A stretch of 64,000 bases of DNA from an uncultured Sphingomonadaceae bacterium (GTDB lineage: Bacteria > Pseudomonadota > Alphaproteobacteria > Sphingomonadales > Sphingomonadaceae). The DNA lies in the NCBI GenBank assembly GCA_947496865.1, contig CANMEE010000001.1, positions 859,501 to 923,500 on the forward strand. The letters run 5' to 3'. Shown piece after piece: positions 1-8,406 of the stretch; positions within the stretch are counted from its first letter, which is position 1; the number at the start of each line of letters is the position of its first letter. Under the pieces are notes generated by a model. It was not told the DNA's origin. It saw only the letters and a list, made by a program, of their open reading frames with translations, and ran no database searches. The position numbers were made by a program, and so were the translations under genes.

Positions 1-2
1 AG

Positions 3-806
3 GTCGATGCCGGGTTTAACATCCCTGACCCCACCGCTATTGACCGGCTGGAAGGCAAAGTCTCCGCCGAGGAATGGAAGCTACGCTGTGATCTGGCCGC
101 GACTTACCGGCTGTGCGCGATGCATGCGTGGACCGATTTGGTCTTCACCCATATCTCCGCGCGCCTGCCCGATGAAGATGGCGAAGAGCGCTTTCTGATC
201 AATCCTTACGGCGTCATGTTTGACGAGATGACCGCCAGCGCCCTGGTCAAAATCGATCTGGATGGCAATATCAAGCAGGATACACCCTATTTCATCAATC
301 CGGCCGGATTCACTATCCACAGCGCCGTGCACAGCGCCCGCGAAGATGCCGGCTGCGTGATCCATGTCCATACGCCATATGGCATTGCGGTTTCTGTCCA
401 GAAAGAAGGCCTGCGCCGCTACACCCAATTTTCCATGCAGGTGCATGATGATCTTGCCTATCATGATTATGAAGGCATTGCGCTGGACCTTGAGGAACGC
501 GAGCGTTTGATTGGCGATGTCGGTGAAAAAAATCTGCTCATTTTGCGCAATCATGGCACGCTGACTATCGGTAAAAATTGTGCACTGGCTTTCCTGCGTA
601 TGTATTTCCTCGAAAATGCCTGCAAAACCCAGATTCTGGCGCAAGCTGTTGGCGGCGCAGAACATTTGCATGAGGAACCGGAGGAAATGGGCAACCGTGT
701 GCATCAGCAAACGGCCCCCGCCTTCATGCCCGGCCTGGGCGACAATCTCGTCTGGCCTGGCCTGATGCGTAAGCTAGACCGCACTAATCCGGGATTTGAT
801 CATTAG
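3..806 (+). CDS. class II aldolase/adducin family protein (5' end outside the window)
   Basis: The reading frame is open from the first bases of the window, so the N-terminus is missing and about 267 residues are visible. The protein has the zinc-binding pattern of class II aldolases: His-Val-His before TPYG (around 357-372) and a later Asn-His-Gly (around 550). Family members are aldolases, epimerases or decarboxylases acting on phosphorylated sugars, and many are uncharacterised, so the substrate cannot be told. The first internal ATG, at 120, lies well inside the fold and is not the true start. The gene is cytosolic, with no signal peptide visible in this part. It is followed by 80 bases and then murA. 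Confidence 0.85.
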   Translation, partial: VDAGFNIPDPTAIDRLEGKVSAEEWKLRCDLAATYRLCAMHAWTDLVFTHISARLPDEDGEERFLINPYGVMFDEMTASALVKIDLDGNIKQDTPYFINPAGFTIHSAVHSAREDAGCVIHVHTPYGIAVSVQKEGLRRYTQFSMQVHDDLAYHDYEGIALDLEERERLIGDVGEKNLLILRNHGTLTIGKNCALAFLRMYFLENACKTQILAQAVGGAEHLHEEPEEMGNRVHQQTAPAFMPGLGDNLVWPGLMRKLDRTNPGFDH

Positions 807-886
807 ATAGCGGGCTCTTTTGTAACTTTCGCGCTTTGATAGTCGCTCTCACTTGCGTGGCTACACATTTTCGCTAAACCATCGCG

Positions 887-2170
887 ATGGATATTATATC
901 AATTCGCGGCGGCAAAAAGCTGTCGGGCCCTATTCCGATTTCCGGCGCTAAAAACAGCGCTTTGACTTTGCTACCTTGCGCGCTGCTGACCGACGAACCG
1001 GTGACGTTGCGCAACCTGCCGCGCTTGGCCGATGTTGACAGTTTCGGCCATTTGCTAAACCAGCTGGGCGTGTCGACCACCATTGAAGGCGCACGGCCCG
1101 AAGATTTTGGCCGGGTCATGACGCTAAAAGCGGGGAAGATTACGTCTACCGAAGCGCCGTACGACATTGTCCGCAAAATGCGGGCCTCCATATTGGTGCT
1201 TGGCCCATTGCTCGCCCGCGCGGGCGAATGCCGGGTATCGTTGCCGGGTGGCTGCGCCATTGGCAACCGGCCGATTGACCTGCATCTCAAAGCGATTGAA
1301 GCGCTGGGTGCGATCATTGAAACCACCAGCGGCTATGTGACCGCCCGCCAGCCGGATGGCGGCCTGCCGGGCGGTGAATTCACCTTCCCTGTGGTGTCTG
1401 TTGGCGCCACCGAAAATGCGTTGATGGCAGCGGTGCTCGCCAATGGCGAAAGCCGCCTGAGAAACGCCGCGCGGGAACCGGAAATTATTGATCTGTGCAA
1501 TATGCTAGTCGCGATGGGCGCGGAAATTGCGGGTGTCGGAACGTCCGACCTCACCATTCAGGGCGTCGACCGCCTGCATGGTTGCACCTACCGCGTGATG
1601 GCCGACCGCATTGAAGCGGGCAGCTATGCCTGCGCCGTTGGCATTACCGGCGGCGAGGTTGATCTGGTCGGCGCCAAAGCCGATGAGATGGAAGCAACGC
1701 TAGCCGCGCTGACCGAAGCTGGCCTGCATATCGAACCCCATAGCAAGGGCATCAAAGTCGCAGCCAACGGCATCTTAAAACCCCTGACATTGGAAACCGC
1801 GCCCTATCCAGGTCTCGCCACCGACATGCAGGCGCAGTTGATGGCGATGCTATGCATGGCCGATGGTGCCAGCGTCTTGACCGAGACAATATTTGAAAAC
1901 CGTTACATGCATGTCCCCGAATTGAATCGGATGGGCGCGGATATTGAGACCAAGGGCCGCACTGCCGTCGTCCGTGGCGTTACAAAAATGACCGGCGCTC
2001 CGGTTATGGCAACCGACTTGCGCGCGTCGATGAGTCTGGTGATCGCCGCGCTCGCCGCAGAAGGCGAAACCCAGCTGCAGCGCATCTATCATCTCGATCG
2101 CGGTTATGAGCGGCTCGAAGAAAAATTGGCCGCTGTTGGTGCTGATATTGAGCGGATCAGCGGCGACTAG
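887..2170 (+). CDS. murA: UDP-N-acetylglucosamine 1-carboxyvinyltransferase MurA
   Basis: MurA transfers enolpyruvate from phosphoenolpyruvate to UDP-GlcNAc, the first committed step of peptidoglycan synthesis in the cytosol. At 427 residues it has the usual length. The N-terminal SGAKNSAL segment is typical, and the catalytic cysteine is C123 in the GGCAIGNRP loop. That residue is alkylated by fosfomycin, so a sensitive-type enzyme is expected. No Shine-Dalgarno sequence precedes the ATG. A weak -35 TTGCGT (853-858) and a TAAACC (875-880) sit at a spacing that would start the transcript close to the ATG, but this is only suggestive. Confidence 0.97.
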   Translation: MDIISIRGGKKLSGPIPISGAKNSALTLLPCALLTDEPVTLRNLPRLADVDSFGHLLNQLGVSTTIEGARPEDFGRVMTLKAGKITSTEAPYDIVRKMRASILVLGPLLARAGECRVSLPGGCAIGNRPIDLHLKAIEALGAIIETTSGYVTARQPDGGLPGGEFTFPVVSVGATENALMAAVLANGESRLRNAAREPEIIDLCNMLVAMGAEIAGVGTSDLTIQGVDRLHGCTYRVMADRIEAGSYACAVGITGGEVDLVGAKADEMEATLAALTEAGLHIEPHSKGIKVAANGILKPLTLETAPYPGLATDMQAQLMAMLCMADGASVLTETIFENRYMHVPELNRMGADIETKGRTAVVRGVTKMTGAPVMATDLRASMSLVIAALAAEGETQLQRIYHLDRGYERLEEKLAAVGADIERISGD

Positions 2171-2255
2171 ATCCGATTACCTAGCATTTATGGCAGCTTG
2201 CATGTCAGGCGCTTTTACCGTGTAGTCTCTCCCATAATAAGGAGAGGATGAGTCC

Positions 2256-2666
2256 ATGTTTTCAGGACCTATAGAAGACCGGCTGGCAATCCGGGAATTA
2301 CATGACAGCTATTGCGACGCCGTATTACGGACCGATCCTGTTGATTGGGGCGCATTGTGGACGGAAGATGCCGTCTGGTCACTCATGGGCACCGAAGTGG
2401 TCGGGCGCGAAAATATCGTCAATCTCTGGAATGGCGCAATGAGCCAATTTGATGCCGTCAGTTTTGTCGGCATACCCGGTAGCCTTGAAATTACCGGCAA
2501 CACCGCAACCGGTCGCTATCAGACTCATGAAATCCTCGTCGAAATGGGCGAACCACGCATTGCTGGCGGTCGCTATGACGACGAGTTCGTCAAAATTGAC
2601 GGCCAGTGGCTCTATTCAAAACGTATATTTAATGTTGTCGCGCAATTGGGCGGCAATAAGCTTTAA
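2256..2666 (+). CDS. SnoaL/NTF2-like domain protein
   Basis: This is a small 136-residue protein of the NTF2-like alpha+beta barrel fold. It has the usual opening helix (DRLAIRELHDSYCDAV), the LWTEDAVWSL segment and a closing strand with WLYSKRIFNVV. Family members include steroid isomerase-like enzymes, dehydratases and subunits of oxygenases; the catalytic residues here cannot be assigned. An AAGGAG box lies at 2239-2244. An earlier ATG at 2248 opens only a very short frame, so 2256 is taken as the start. It leads a run with an ABM-domain protein, a P450 and an SDR, all closely spaced and probably one catabolic transcript. Confidence 0.8.
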   Translation: MFSGPIEDRLAIRELHDSYCDAVLRTDPVDWGALWTEDAVWSLMGTEVVGRENIVNLWNGAMSQFDAVSFVGIPGSLEITGNTATGRYQTHEILVEMGEPRIAGGRYDDEFVKIDGQWLYSKRIFNVVAQLGGNKL

Positions 2667-2679
2667 GGGAATTGGAATA

Positions 2680-3021
2680 ATGGCAAAAATAGTAATTGCA
2701 GCCCATATTGATGTGGACCCGGCGACACGCGAAGAATGTCTGAAAAAGGCGCAGCCCTATATTGATGGCGCGCTCTCTCAAGAAGGTTGCCTATGCTATA
2801 GCTGGGCTGCCGACATGAACAATCCGGCCCGCATCGAAGTATTTGAGGAATGGACCGACGAAGAAGCGCTCGGACAACATTTCAAGGACGTCCACTATTC
2901 CAGCATGCTTGCCCATATTGGCAGCTATGGTCTGACCAATGCTGTCAGCGCAAAATATCGCGTTGATGCTGAGGGCCCGGTTTATAATGCAGAGGGTGTG
3001 CCGACACCCGCTTTTGACTAA
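2680..3021 (+). CDS. antibiotic biosynthesis monooxygenase (ABM) domain protein
   Basis: This 113-residue protein has the dimeric ferredoxin-like ABM fold. Its pattern is AHIDVDPATREE, then GCLCYSW, then EVFEEWTDEEALGQHF, which are the three strand/helix blocks of the family. Members include cofactor-free monooxygenases and proteins of unknown role. The open frame extends upstream to 2449 but that part overlaps the preceding gene; the ATG at 2680, 14 bases after the previous stop and behind a GGGAATTGGA region, gives a normal N-terminus. The position between a SnoaL-like gene and a P450 suggests a role in the same oxidative pathway. Confidence 0.75.
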   Translation: MAKIVIAAHIDVDPATREECLKKAQPYIDGALSQEGCLCYSWAADMNNPARIEVFEEWTDEEALGQHFKDVHYSSMLAHIGSYGLTNAVSAKYRVDAEGPVYNAEGVPTPAFD

Positions 3022-3041
3022 CCCCCAATAGGAATCATGAC

Positions 3042-4289
3042 ATGAACGAAGCGGTCTCAAAATCTCTATTCCAGCCAGATATATTGGTGGATCCATTTGA
3101 TTTCTATGAAGAAAAACGAGCCAAAACGCCGGTCTTTCTTGATGAAGCCAGCGGCGCTTATATCGTATTGGACTATGGGCTTATATCCGAGGCAGTCGGC
3201 CGGCTCGATGATTTTTCCAATAATTTTACCGCCTTGCTTTCGGGCGGAAAATCCGATGAAGAACTGGCAAACGATACAGAAATTCAGGAGATTCAAGCGC
3301 AAGGATGGCCGCAGGTCAACACTTTGCTGACCGCTGACCAGCCGGTGCACACCCGCTTCCGCAAACTCGTCAATCTCGCTTTTTCCATGCCTAAGGTAAA
3401 CAAGCTGGAAGACAGCATCAGAGATATGTCCACCGAGCTGATCGATGGCTTCATCGACAAGGGCGAATGCGAATTTATGGAGGAATATGCCATCCCGATG
3501 CCGGTCAAGACGATTGCCGGTCAATTAGGGCTGGATCATGCCGACGCTGGCACGATTAAACGCTGGACCAATGCCTTTGTCGACCGGCTCTCCGGCATGA
3601 TGACTCGCGAACGCCAATTGGAAACCGAACGCGAAGTGGTCGAATATCAGCACGCGCTCAAAGCCAATATGGATGATCGCCGGAAAGAAGCGAAAGACGA
3701 TATTCTTTCCGATCTGGTCAATGCTCAGGTCGATGGCGAACGTCCACTGGATGACGCGGAATCACTTTCTATTGTCCAACAGCTGATGGTTGCCGGTAAC
3801 GAAACAACAACCGCGGCGCTAGGCGAAGGCCTTCGCTTGTTCGCCAGCAATCCTGACCAGTATAAAAAGATACAGGATGATCCATCGCTTATTCCCAATG
3901 CCGTTGAAGAGGTTCTTCGCATGTCGAGCGGTTCATCGGGTATATGGCGGGTGATGCACCGGGACGCAGAACTGGGCGGCGTCATGCTTCCCAAAGGCGC
4001 GATGGTGATGATGCGCTATCATGCTGCCAATCGTGACCCCAAGCAGTTTGAAAATCCCAATGCGTTTCAGGTGGATCGTAAAAATGCGCGCACCCATCTC
4101 GCCTTTGGTAAGGGTATTCATATGTGCGTCGGCAATATGCTGTCGCGCAAGGAAATGACCGTATCCTTTCAGGAATTTGCGAAACGGATCGACAATATCC
4201 GGATAGCCGAAGGGGCCGAACTTACGTATCCGCCGAACATGATGTTACGCGGTCTGGCAAACCTGCCGCTGACTTTTGACAAACGCTGA
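3042..4289 (+). CDS. cytochrome P450
   Basis: This is a 415-residue soluble bacterial P450. The I-helix oxygen-activation motif is AGNETT (residues 251-256), the K-helix ExxR lies in EEVLR, and the haem-ligand loop FGKGIHMCVG places the thiolate cysteine at residue 362. There is no membrane anchor, so it should be a class I enzyme needing a ferredoxin and a reductase; neither is encoded nearby. The substrate is unknown. The gene lies between an ABM-domain gene and an SDR with short gaps, which fits hydroxylation followed by alcohol oxidation of a hydrophobic compound such as a terpene; that pathway reading is inference. Confidence 0.93.
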   Translation: MNEAVSKSLFQPDILVDPFDFYEEKRAKTPVFLDEASGAYIVLDYGLISEAVGRLDDFSNNFTALLSGGKSDEELANDTEIQEIQAQGWPQVNTLLTADQPVHTRFRKLVNLAFSMPKVNKLEDSIRDMSTELIDGFIDKGECEFMEEYAIPMPVKTIAGQLGLDHADAGTIKRWTNAFVDRLSGMMTRERQLETEREVVEYQHALKANMDDRRKEAKDDILSDLVNAQVDGERPLDDAESLSIVQQLMVAGNETTTAALGEGLRLFASNPDQYKKIQDDPSLIPNAVEEVLRMSSGSSGIWRVMHRDAELGGVMLPKGAMVMMRYHAANRDPKQFENPNAFQVDRKNARTHLAFGKGIHMCVGNMLSRKEMTVSFQEFAKRIDNIRIAEGAELTYPPNMMLRGLANLPLTFDKR

Positions 4290-4310
4290 TACCGGATAAA
4301 GGGCTTTACT

Positions 4311-5081
4311 ATGGGAATGATGGACGGAAAAGTTGCGCTTATTTCCGGTGGCGCTGAAGGCATTGGCGGCACCGCAGGACAGCGTTTTGTCGAAGAGGGC
4401 GGTTCCGTCATGCTCGGCGACATCCAACTGGAAAAAGCGCAAGCGCACGCTGCTGCCTTGGGCGATCGTGCCAGTGCCGTCCAGCTGGACGTGCGCGACC
4501 TGGATCAATGGCATGCCGCGGTCAAGGCCACACAGGACCGGTTCGGCAAGATCACGACACTGTTTAATATTGCCGGAATTTCAGAACCCGGCGCGGTGGA
4601 TGATGTCGATCTCGACAGTTGGAGCCGCACCATCGACATTAATCTCAACGGCACATTTTACGGATGCCGGGCAGCCTTGCCGGCCATAGTGACCAGCGAT
4701 GAAGACGGATCCATCGTCAATGTCGGCTCCATGCTAGCTATGCGCCCGGGTTCCGCTATGGCGGCCTATTCTGCGAGTAAAGGCGCTGTCACGGCCTTGA
4801 GCAAATCATTGGCACTGCATTGCGCGGCACAGGGCAATAAGGTGCGGGTGAACACGGTCCATCCCGGTGCTATCGATACGCCCATGTATCAACGCTATCT
4901 CGCCGCATTTCCCGGCACCCATGAAGAAGCGGTGGTGGCCTTTAACTCCAACCATCCGATCAACCGCGTGGGCAAGGCCGAGGAAGTCGCCAATGCCATG
5001 ATCTGGCTGTCCAGCGAAGGCGCGAGCTTTACCACTGCGAATGATATTACGATTGATGGCGGCGGCAGCTATCGCGAATAA
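4311..5081 (+). CDS. short-chain dehydrogenase/reductase (SDR)
   Basis: This 256-residue classical SDR has the nucleotide-binding glycine motif GGAEGIGG (residues 13-20), NIAG (86-89), catalytic S140, and the Y153-x-x-x-K157 pair. It ends with the usual TANDITIDGGG block. It would oxidise an alcohol or reduce a ketone with NAD(P); the substrate is unknown. It starts 21 bases after the P450 stop, so it may act on the P450 product. The last two sense codons and the stop codon lie inside the first copy of a 14-base tandem repeat. Confidence 0.9.
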   Translation: MGMMDGKVALISGGAEGIGGTAGQRFVEEGGSVMLGDIQLEKAQAHAAALGDRASAVQLDVRDLDQWHAAVKATQDRFGKITTLFNIAGISEPGAVDDVDLDSWSRTIDINLNGTFYGCRAALPAIVTSDEDGSIVNVGSMLAMRPGSAMAAYSASKGAVTALSKSLALHCAAQGNKVRVNTVHPGAIDTPMYQRYLAAFPGTHEEAVVAFNSNHPINRVGKAEEVANAMIWLSSEGASFTTANDITIDGGGSYRE

Positions 5082-5110
5082 AATGGCGCGAATAAAATAG
5101 CGCGAATAGG
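5073..5110. repeat. 14-base tandem repeat across the SDR stop codon
   Basis: The unit CGCGAATAAAAT plus two bases occurs twice in full and once in part (5073, 5087, 5101). The first copy supplies the last Arg and Glu codons and the TAA stop of the SDR; the other copies follow in the untranslated region. It looks like a recent slippage duplication. Confidence 0.8.
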
Positions 5111-5120
5111 CCGGACGCAA

Positions 5121-5148
5121 AAAGGGGCGGCTTAAGCCACCCCTTCTT
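5121..5148. terminator. bidirectional intrinsic terminator
   Basis: The arms AAGGGG-c-GGCTT and AAGCC-a-CCCCTT (5122-5145) form a strong GC-rich hairpin with one C/A mismatch. It is flanked by A-rich sequence on the left and T-rich sequence on the right. It lies between convergent genes, the SDR (plus) and the lipoprotein gene (minus), and can serve both. Confidence 0.8.
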
Positions 5149-5199
5149 CAGCCAGATTAGTGAAATGCGAATATCTGGCGTCGGTAATCTCTAGCGGAT

Positions 5200-5958
5200 T
5201 TAGCGGCCGTTGCTGGCGACGATATCGACAACCGTACCGCCACCCGAGCGTTTATTGAGCGTGATCACATAAGCCCCATCATCAGAACCACGGGTTCCGC
5301 CAAGCACATGCTCGCTGCCACGCAAGAGATATTCGGCGCTATAACCGCCGCGTTTCGCCTGAGTGTAATAATAGTCCACGACATTTTTCATCGCACTGGC
5401 TGTAGAAAAGCTGACCACGCGAATATCACATAGTCCGCCTTCAACGCCTGCTGCTTCTTTGACATTTGCCTTGGGATAGACGGGGAATTCCGGTGGCATC
5501 CGATTGGCCCAGCCCATGTCATAGCTGAGCTTCTGGTCGCACGTACCTTTGCCGCGCCGTGCGCTTTGGGCTTCGGCCTTTGCGCCGAGCGTTACGCCTT
5601 TTGATCCTTCGCAGCTTGTACATTCATCGTCCGATGTCATGTTGCGGGGCTTGGGTGCGCTGAGCATCTTGCCTTCAAACTGGGCAGCTGCGGCTGCCTT
5701 GCCGCCTGCAGGGGGCACTTTGCCATCAATCGCGCCATTGGCACCGCGGATCGCATTGCTATTGGCTTGATCGGTCAGATTGGGATCCACCAAAATCTGA
5801 TCCTCCAGCGCATCGTTCATCGCCGGGTCGGCAGTCAGATTATCATCCAATTCCGCTAGTTCTGCTTCGTTGCCTTCATTGCTTCCACAGGCGGCCAATG
5901 TCAGCGGCAAGGTAAATGCCGTGGCTGCCAGCAAGAGGGAACGGGATAGATGTGTCAT
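5200..5958 (-). CDS. predicted lipoprotein of unknown function
   Basis: The 252-residue product starts with a lipoprotein signal ending in the lipobox LAAC, followed by an acidic, Asp/Asn-rich stretch that is probably unstructured. The middle has a Cys-x-x-Cys (ECTSCEG), and two further cysteines lie in the C-terminal half. That half (PEFPVYPKAN onward, ending in a repeat of short strands) looks globular. I do not recognise a characterised family. It is probably anchored in the outer membrane or periplasm. It stands alone on the minus strand, with a terminator downstream. Confidence 0.7.
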   Translation of the reverse strand: MTHLSRSLLLAATAFTLPLTLAACGSNEGNEAELAELDDNLTADPAMNDALEDQILVDPNLTDQANSNAIRGANGAIDGKVPPAGGKAAAAAQFEGKMLSAPKPRNMTSDDECTSCEGSKGVTLGAKAEAQSARRGKGTCDQKLSYDMGWANRMPPEFPVYPKANVKEAAGVEGGLCDIRVVSFSTASAMKNVVDYYYTQAKRGGYSAEYLLRGSEHVLGGTRGSDDGAYVITLNKRSGGGTVVDIVASNGR

Positions 5959-6022
5959 GCAATATGCTCCTGAATATGCGAGCTTAATTGCACTAAAAAG
6001 CGTTAATTTTCTATTAGGAAAC

Positions 6023-6053
6023 GTGGTTAAACCGCCAATCTCTTGTTAACCAC
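6023..6053. promoter_or_regulatory. 8-bp inverted repeat, possible operator
   Basis: GTGGTTAA (6023-6030) and TTAACCAC (6046-6053) form a perfect inverted repeat with 15 bases between the arms. It lies between the DUF1330 gene and the lipoprotein gene, about 65 bases upstream of the latter's start. There is no T-tract on either side, so an operator is more likely than a terminator. Confidence 0.35.
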
Positions 6054-6072
6054 CTGTCTCATTTTGGGATTC

Positions 6073-6510
6073 CTAGCCAAAGCCGTCTGGCCCATCAATT
6101 TCGCCGAATCGAATGAGTCGGGAAGTCAAAACAGCTGCTTGTCGATTGACGACCGCTTTTTGATATTCAGGGTCGGTCACCATCTCCAGAAACGCGCCGC
6201 TATTAGGGTAGCGCGCAATGAACGAGCTGTCCCATTGCTTATCATCCGGTCCGATGACCATCGCTTCCATCTTGCCGCGCCAAATAATCGTGCCGCCAAC
6301 CCGCTTGAAAATAGGCCCACTGGTTTTGCCATATTCCTCATAGGCCCGCGCGCCGCTCCAGCCGTGGGCGCCGCTTGGATGACCGTCTGGATATTGGGCT
6401 GTTTCATGAAATTGCAGCAGGTTGAGCATGTTGATCGGAACATCCCGCGGCAGCGCCTTGAAGGCGTCAAAATGCGCCCGTGTCGGATCCAGATATCGTT
6501 CTTCAGCCAT
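6073..6510 (-). CDS. DUF1330 domain protein
   Basis: This is a 145-residue cytosolic protein of the DUF1330 (dimeric alpha/beta barrel) type. It shows the INMLNLLQF strand, the YGKTSGPIFKRVGG block and the WDSSFIARYPNSGAFLEMVTDPEY segment that define the family. The function of the family is not established. The ATG follows an AGGAGA ribosome-binding site. It may share a transcript with the GNAT gene upstream on the same strand (gap 38 bases). Confidence 0.8.
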   Translation of the reverse strand: MAEERYLDPTRAHFDAFKALPRDVPINMLNLLQFHETAQYPDGHPSGAHGWSGARAYEEYGKTSGPIFKRVGGTIIWRGKMEAMVIGPDDKQWDSSFIARYPNSGAFLEMVTDPEYQKAVVNRQAAVLTSRLIRFGEIDGPDGFG

Positions 6511-6548
6511 AGCTATGCTCTCCTTGCCGCACCTATTTTGTGGTGAGC

Positions 6549-7100
6549 TTATTGAAATTGCTTTCTATTCTCCAACCACTGTTCGCGCGATTGGCCCCAG
6601 TCGTCAACCCGTGCATCCTGATAAGGTTCGGGTAGCTGCGTCGGGCCGCGATTAGTCGAACCGACCCGCTCGGCCAGTTTGATCGACGCAAGATTTTCCG
6701 GATCAATCGTATGGCAGATATCACTCCAACCCAGCACATCCACCGCATAGTTCATGCTCGCCACCGCCGCTTCCAGCGCATAGCCCTTGCCGGCATATTC
6801 CGGTGCCACGCCCCAACCCACTTCGGTGCCCGGCCAGCCATCGGGATACCATGGGCCGATGCGACCAATCCATTGATTGCTTTCTTTAAGGATGAGCGAG
6901 AACATGGCATAGCCGCGGACATGCCACGCGCCGATCATGGCGCATAAATCCCGCCAGCTTTCTGCTCGGCTTTTTAGGCCACCGATGAAAGTCATTGTTT
7001 CTGCGTCTGCCTGAAACGCAGCCCAACGCTCAAAATCATCAGCATTGGGTGGGCGCAGGATTAGCCGCTCGGTTTCAATCTTAATGTCTGTGATATCCAT
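6549..7100 (-). CDS. GNAT family N-acetyltransferase (RimJ/RimL-like)
   Basis: This 183-residue protein opens with ETERLILRPPNADDFERWA and has the motif A/B region GWGVAPEYAGKGYALEA, the acetyl-CoA loop of the RimJ/RimL type. It ends with NLASIKLAERVG, also typical. It probably acetylates an amino group of a protein N-terminus or a small molecule; which one cannot be told. An AGGAAG box precedes the ATG. It is transcribed away from the small membrane protein gene at 7189. Confidence 0.88.
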   Translation of the reverse strand: MDITDIKIETERLILRPPNADDFERWAAFQADAETMTFIGGLKSRAESWRDLCAMIGAWHVRGYAMFSLILKESNQWIGRIGPWYPDGWPGTEVGWGVAPEYAGKGYALEAAVASMNYAVDVLGWSDICHTIDPENLASIKLAERVGSTNRGPTQLPEPYQDARVDDWGQSREQWLENRKQFQ

Positions 7101-7153
7101 GATCTTCCTCTCTTAAGCTCCCTGTTATCATGAGCCTATCCATTTAGAAACAC

Positions 7154-7189
7154 TTGCAAAATCGGTGCACTATGTCTATAATACAGTTA
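7154..7189 (+). promoter_or_regulatory. sigma-70-type promoter, predicted leaderless start
   Basis: The -35 box TTGCAA (7154-7159) is separated by exactly 17 bases from a consensus -10 TATAAT (7177-7182). Six to seven bases further on lies the ATG at 7189, so the transcript should start at, or within a base of, the initiation codon. No Shine-Dalgarno sequence is present between the -10 box and the ATG. Confidence 0.7.
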
Positions 7190-7410
7190 TGGCTAATCTA
7201 ATTTCTATCCTCATCGGCGGCATCGCCCTTATTCTCGCTTTTATCGGACTGGTACCCCTGCTCGGCTGGACCAACTGGCTTATTCTGCCCATTGCTGGCG
7301 TTGGCGCGCTCTTCGGTCTGATCTCCTCACGCAGCAGCGGCATGTATTTCTGCCTGATCGTTATGTGTATTTGTGCATTCCGTCTGTGGATGGGTGGCGG
7401 GATTATCTGA
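7189..7410 (+). CDS. small hydrophobic membrane protein
   Basis: The 73-residue product is almost entirely hydrophobic and should form two or three membrane helices (residues about 3-25, 28-46 and 50-68). It lacks polar catalytic motifs. I do not recognise the family. The longer frame with a GTG at 7165 would cover the -10 box, so the ATG at 7189 is preferred. It stands between a divergent GNAT gene and the rarD-like gene (gap 72 bases). Confidence 0.65.
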   Translation: MANLISILIGGIALILAFIGLVPLLGWTNWLILPIAGVGALFGLISSRSSGMYFCLIVMCICAFRLWMGGGII

Positions 7411-7482
7411 CACAGTATATTTATCAGGCCCCCAAACTAATTTATATTGCCACTCCTTCGGCTGAGGCCTAGTCGCCGAAAT

Positions 7483-8400
7483 ATGACAGATCAGGCATCG
7501 GGCAGTCGGTTGGGGCTTATGCAAGCGCTGCTGGCCTGTGTTTTTTGGGGCGTCATGCCGATTTATTTCAAGCTTTTACAAAGCGTTGCGCCGCTTGAAG
7601 TGGTGGCGCACAGGGTCATCTGGTCTGTTCCGCTATTACTCGTCATCCTCTATTTCCGCAAAAATCTCTCCGGTCTGCTTGCCTCTTGGGCTGAACCAAA
7701 GGTGCGGGGCGCACTGCTCGCCAGCTCGCTGCTCATCGCCACCAACTGGCTCGTCTATGTCTGGGCCGTGCAGGAAGACCATATTCTTGCTGCCAGCCTG
7801 GGCTATTTTATCAGTCCGCTGCTCAGTGTTTTTCTCGCGAAAATTTTCCTGAAGGAACAGCTAAGCCGAAATCAATGGATTGCGGTGGGTATTGCCGCCA
7901 TTGGCGTATCGATCCTGGCAGTTGAGGCGTGGCAAACCCTATGGATCAGCCTCGCGCTAGCCGGTTCTTGGGGCTTTTATGGTCTGGTCCGCAAAGTCGC
8001 AGTGGTCGGCCCCGTGGTCGGGCTGACCATCGAAACGAGCTTTTTGTTCCTGCCATTTCTGTTATTTATCGGCTGGATCAGCTTCGGCAATATGCCGCCG
8101 ACCACAACAACCCATTTTGGCGATGAGCTTTCCATTAGCATGCTCTTGCTGGGGGGTGCAGCGGTTACCGCAGCGCCGCTAACGCTCTTTGCTGCGGCGG
8201 TTAAAACAATGAAATTGAGCACCATCGGCCTATTTCAATATTTAGCGCCGACTTTGCAATTTCTGATCGGTGTATTCCTCTATCGGGAACCACTGACGAC
8301 ATCGCACTTGATATGCTTCATCCTGATATGGATCAGCCTCGCGCTATTCTCCGCCGATGCTATTTTTGGTAAAAAAGAAGACCAGGCCGCAACAACCTGA
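7483..8400 (+). CDS. rarD: EamA-family transporter, RarD-like
   Basis: This inner-membrane permease of about 305 residues should have ten transmembrane helices. It opens with QALLACVFWGVMPIYFKLLQSV and contains AHRVIWSVPLLL, as in RarD proteins. RarD belongs to the drug/metabolite transporter superfamily; E. coli RarD is linked to chloramphenicol tolerance, but the substrate is unknown. The open frame begins at 7447, but the ATG at 7483 gives the normal N-terminus. It is convergent with pyrC, only six bases away, with no obvious terminator between. Confidence 0.85.
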   Translation: MTDQASGSRLGLMQALLACVFWGVMPIYFKLLQSVAPLEVVAHRVIWSVPLLLVILYFRKNLSGLLASWAEPKVRGALLASSLLIATNWLVYVWAVQEDHILAASLGYFISPLLSVFLAKIFLKEQLSRNQWIAVGIAAIGVSILAVEAWQTLWISLALAGSWGFYGLVRKVAVVGPVVGLTIETSFLFLPFLLFIGWISFGNMPPTTTTHFGDELSISMLLLGGAAVTAAPLTLFAAAVKTMKLSTIGLFQYLAPTLQFLIGVFLYREPLTTSHLICFILIWISLALFSADAIFGKKEDQAATT

Positions 8401-8406
8401 AACGTC

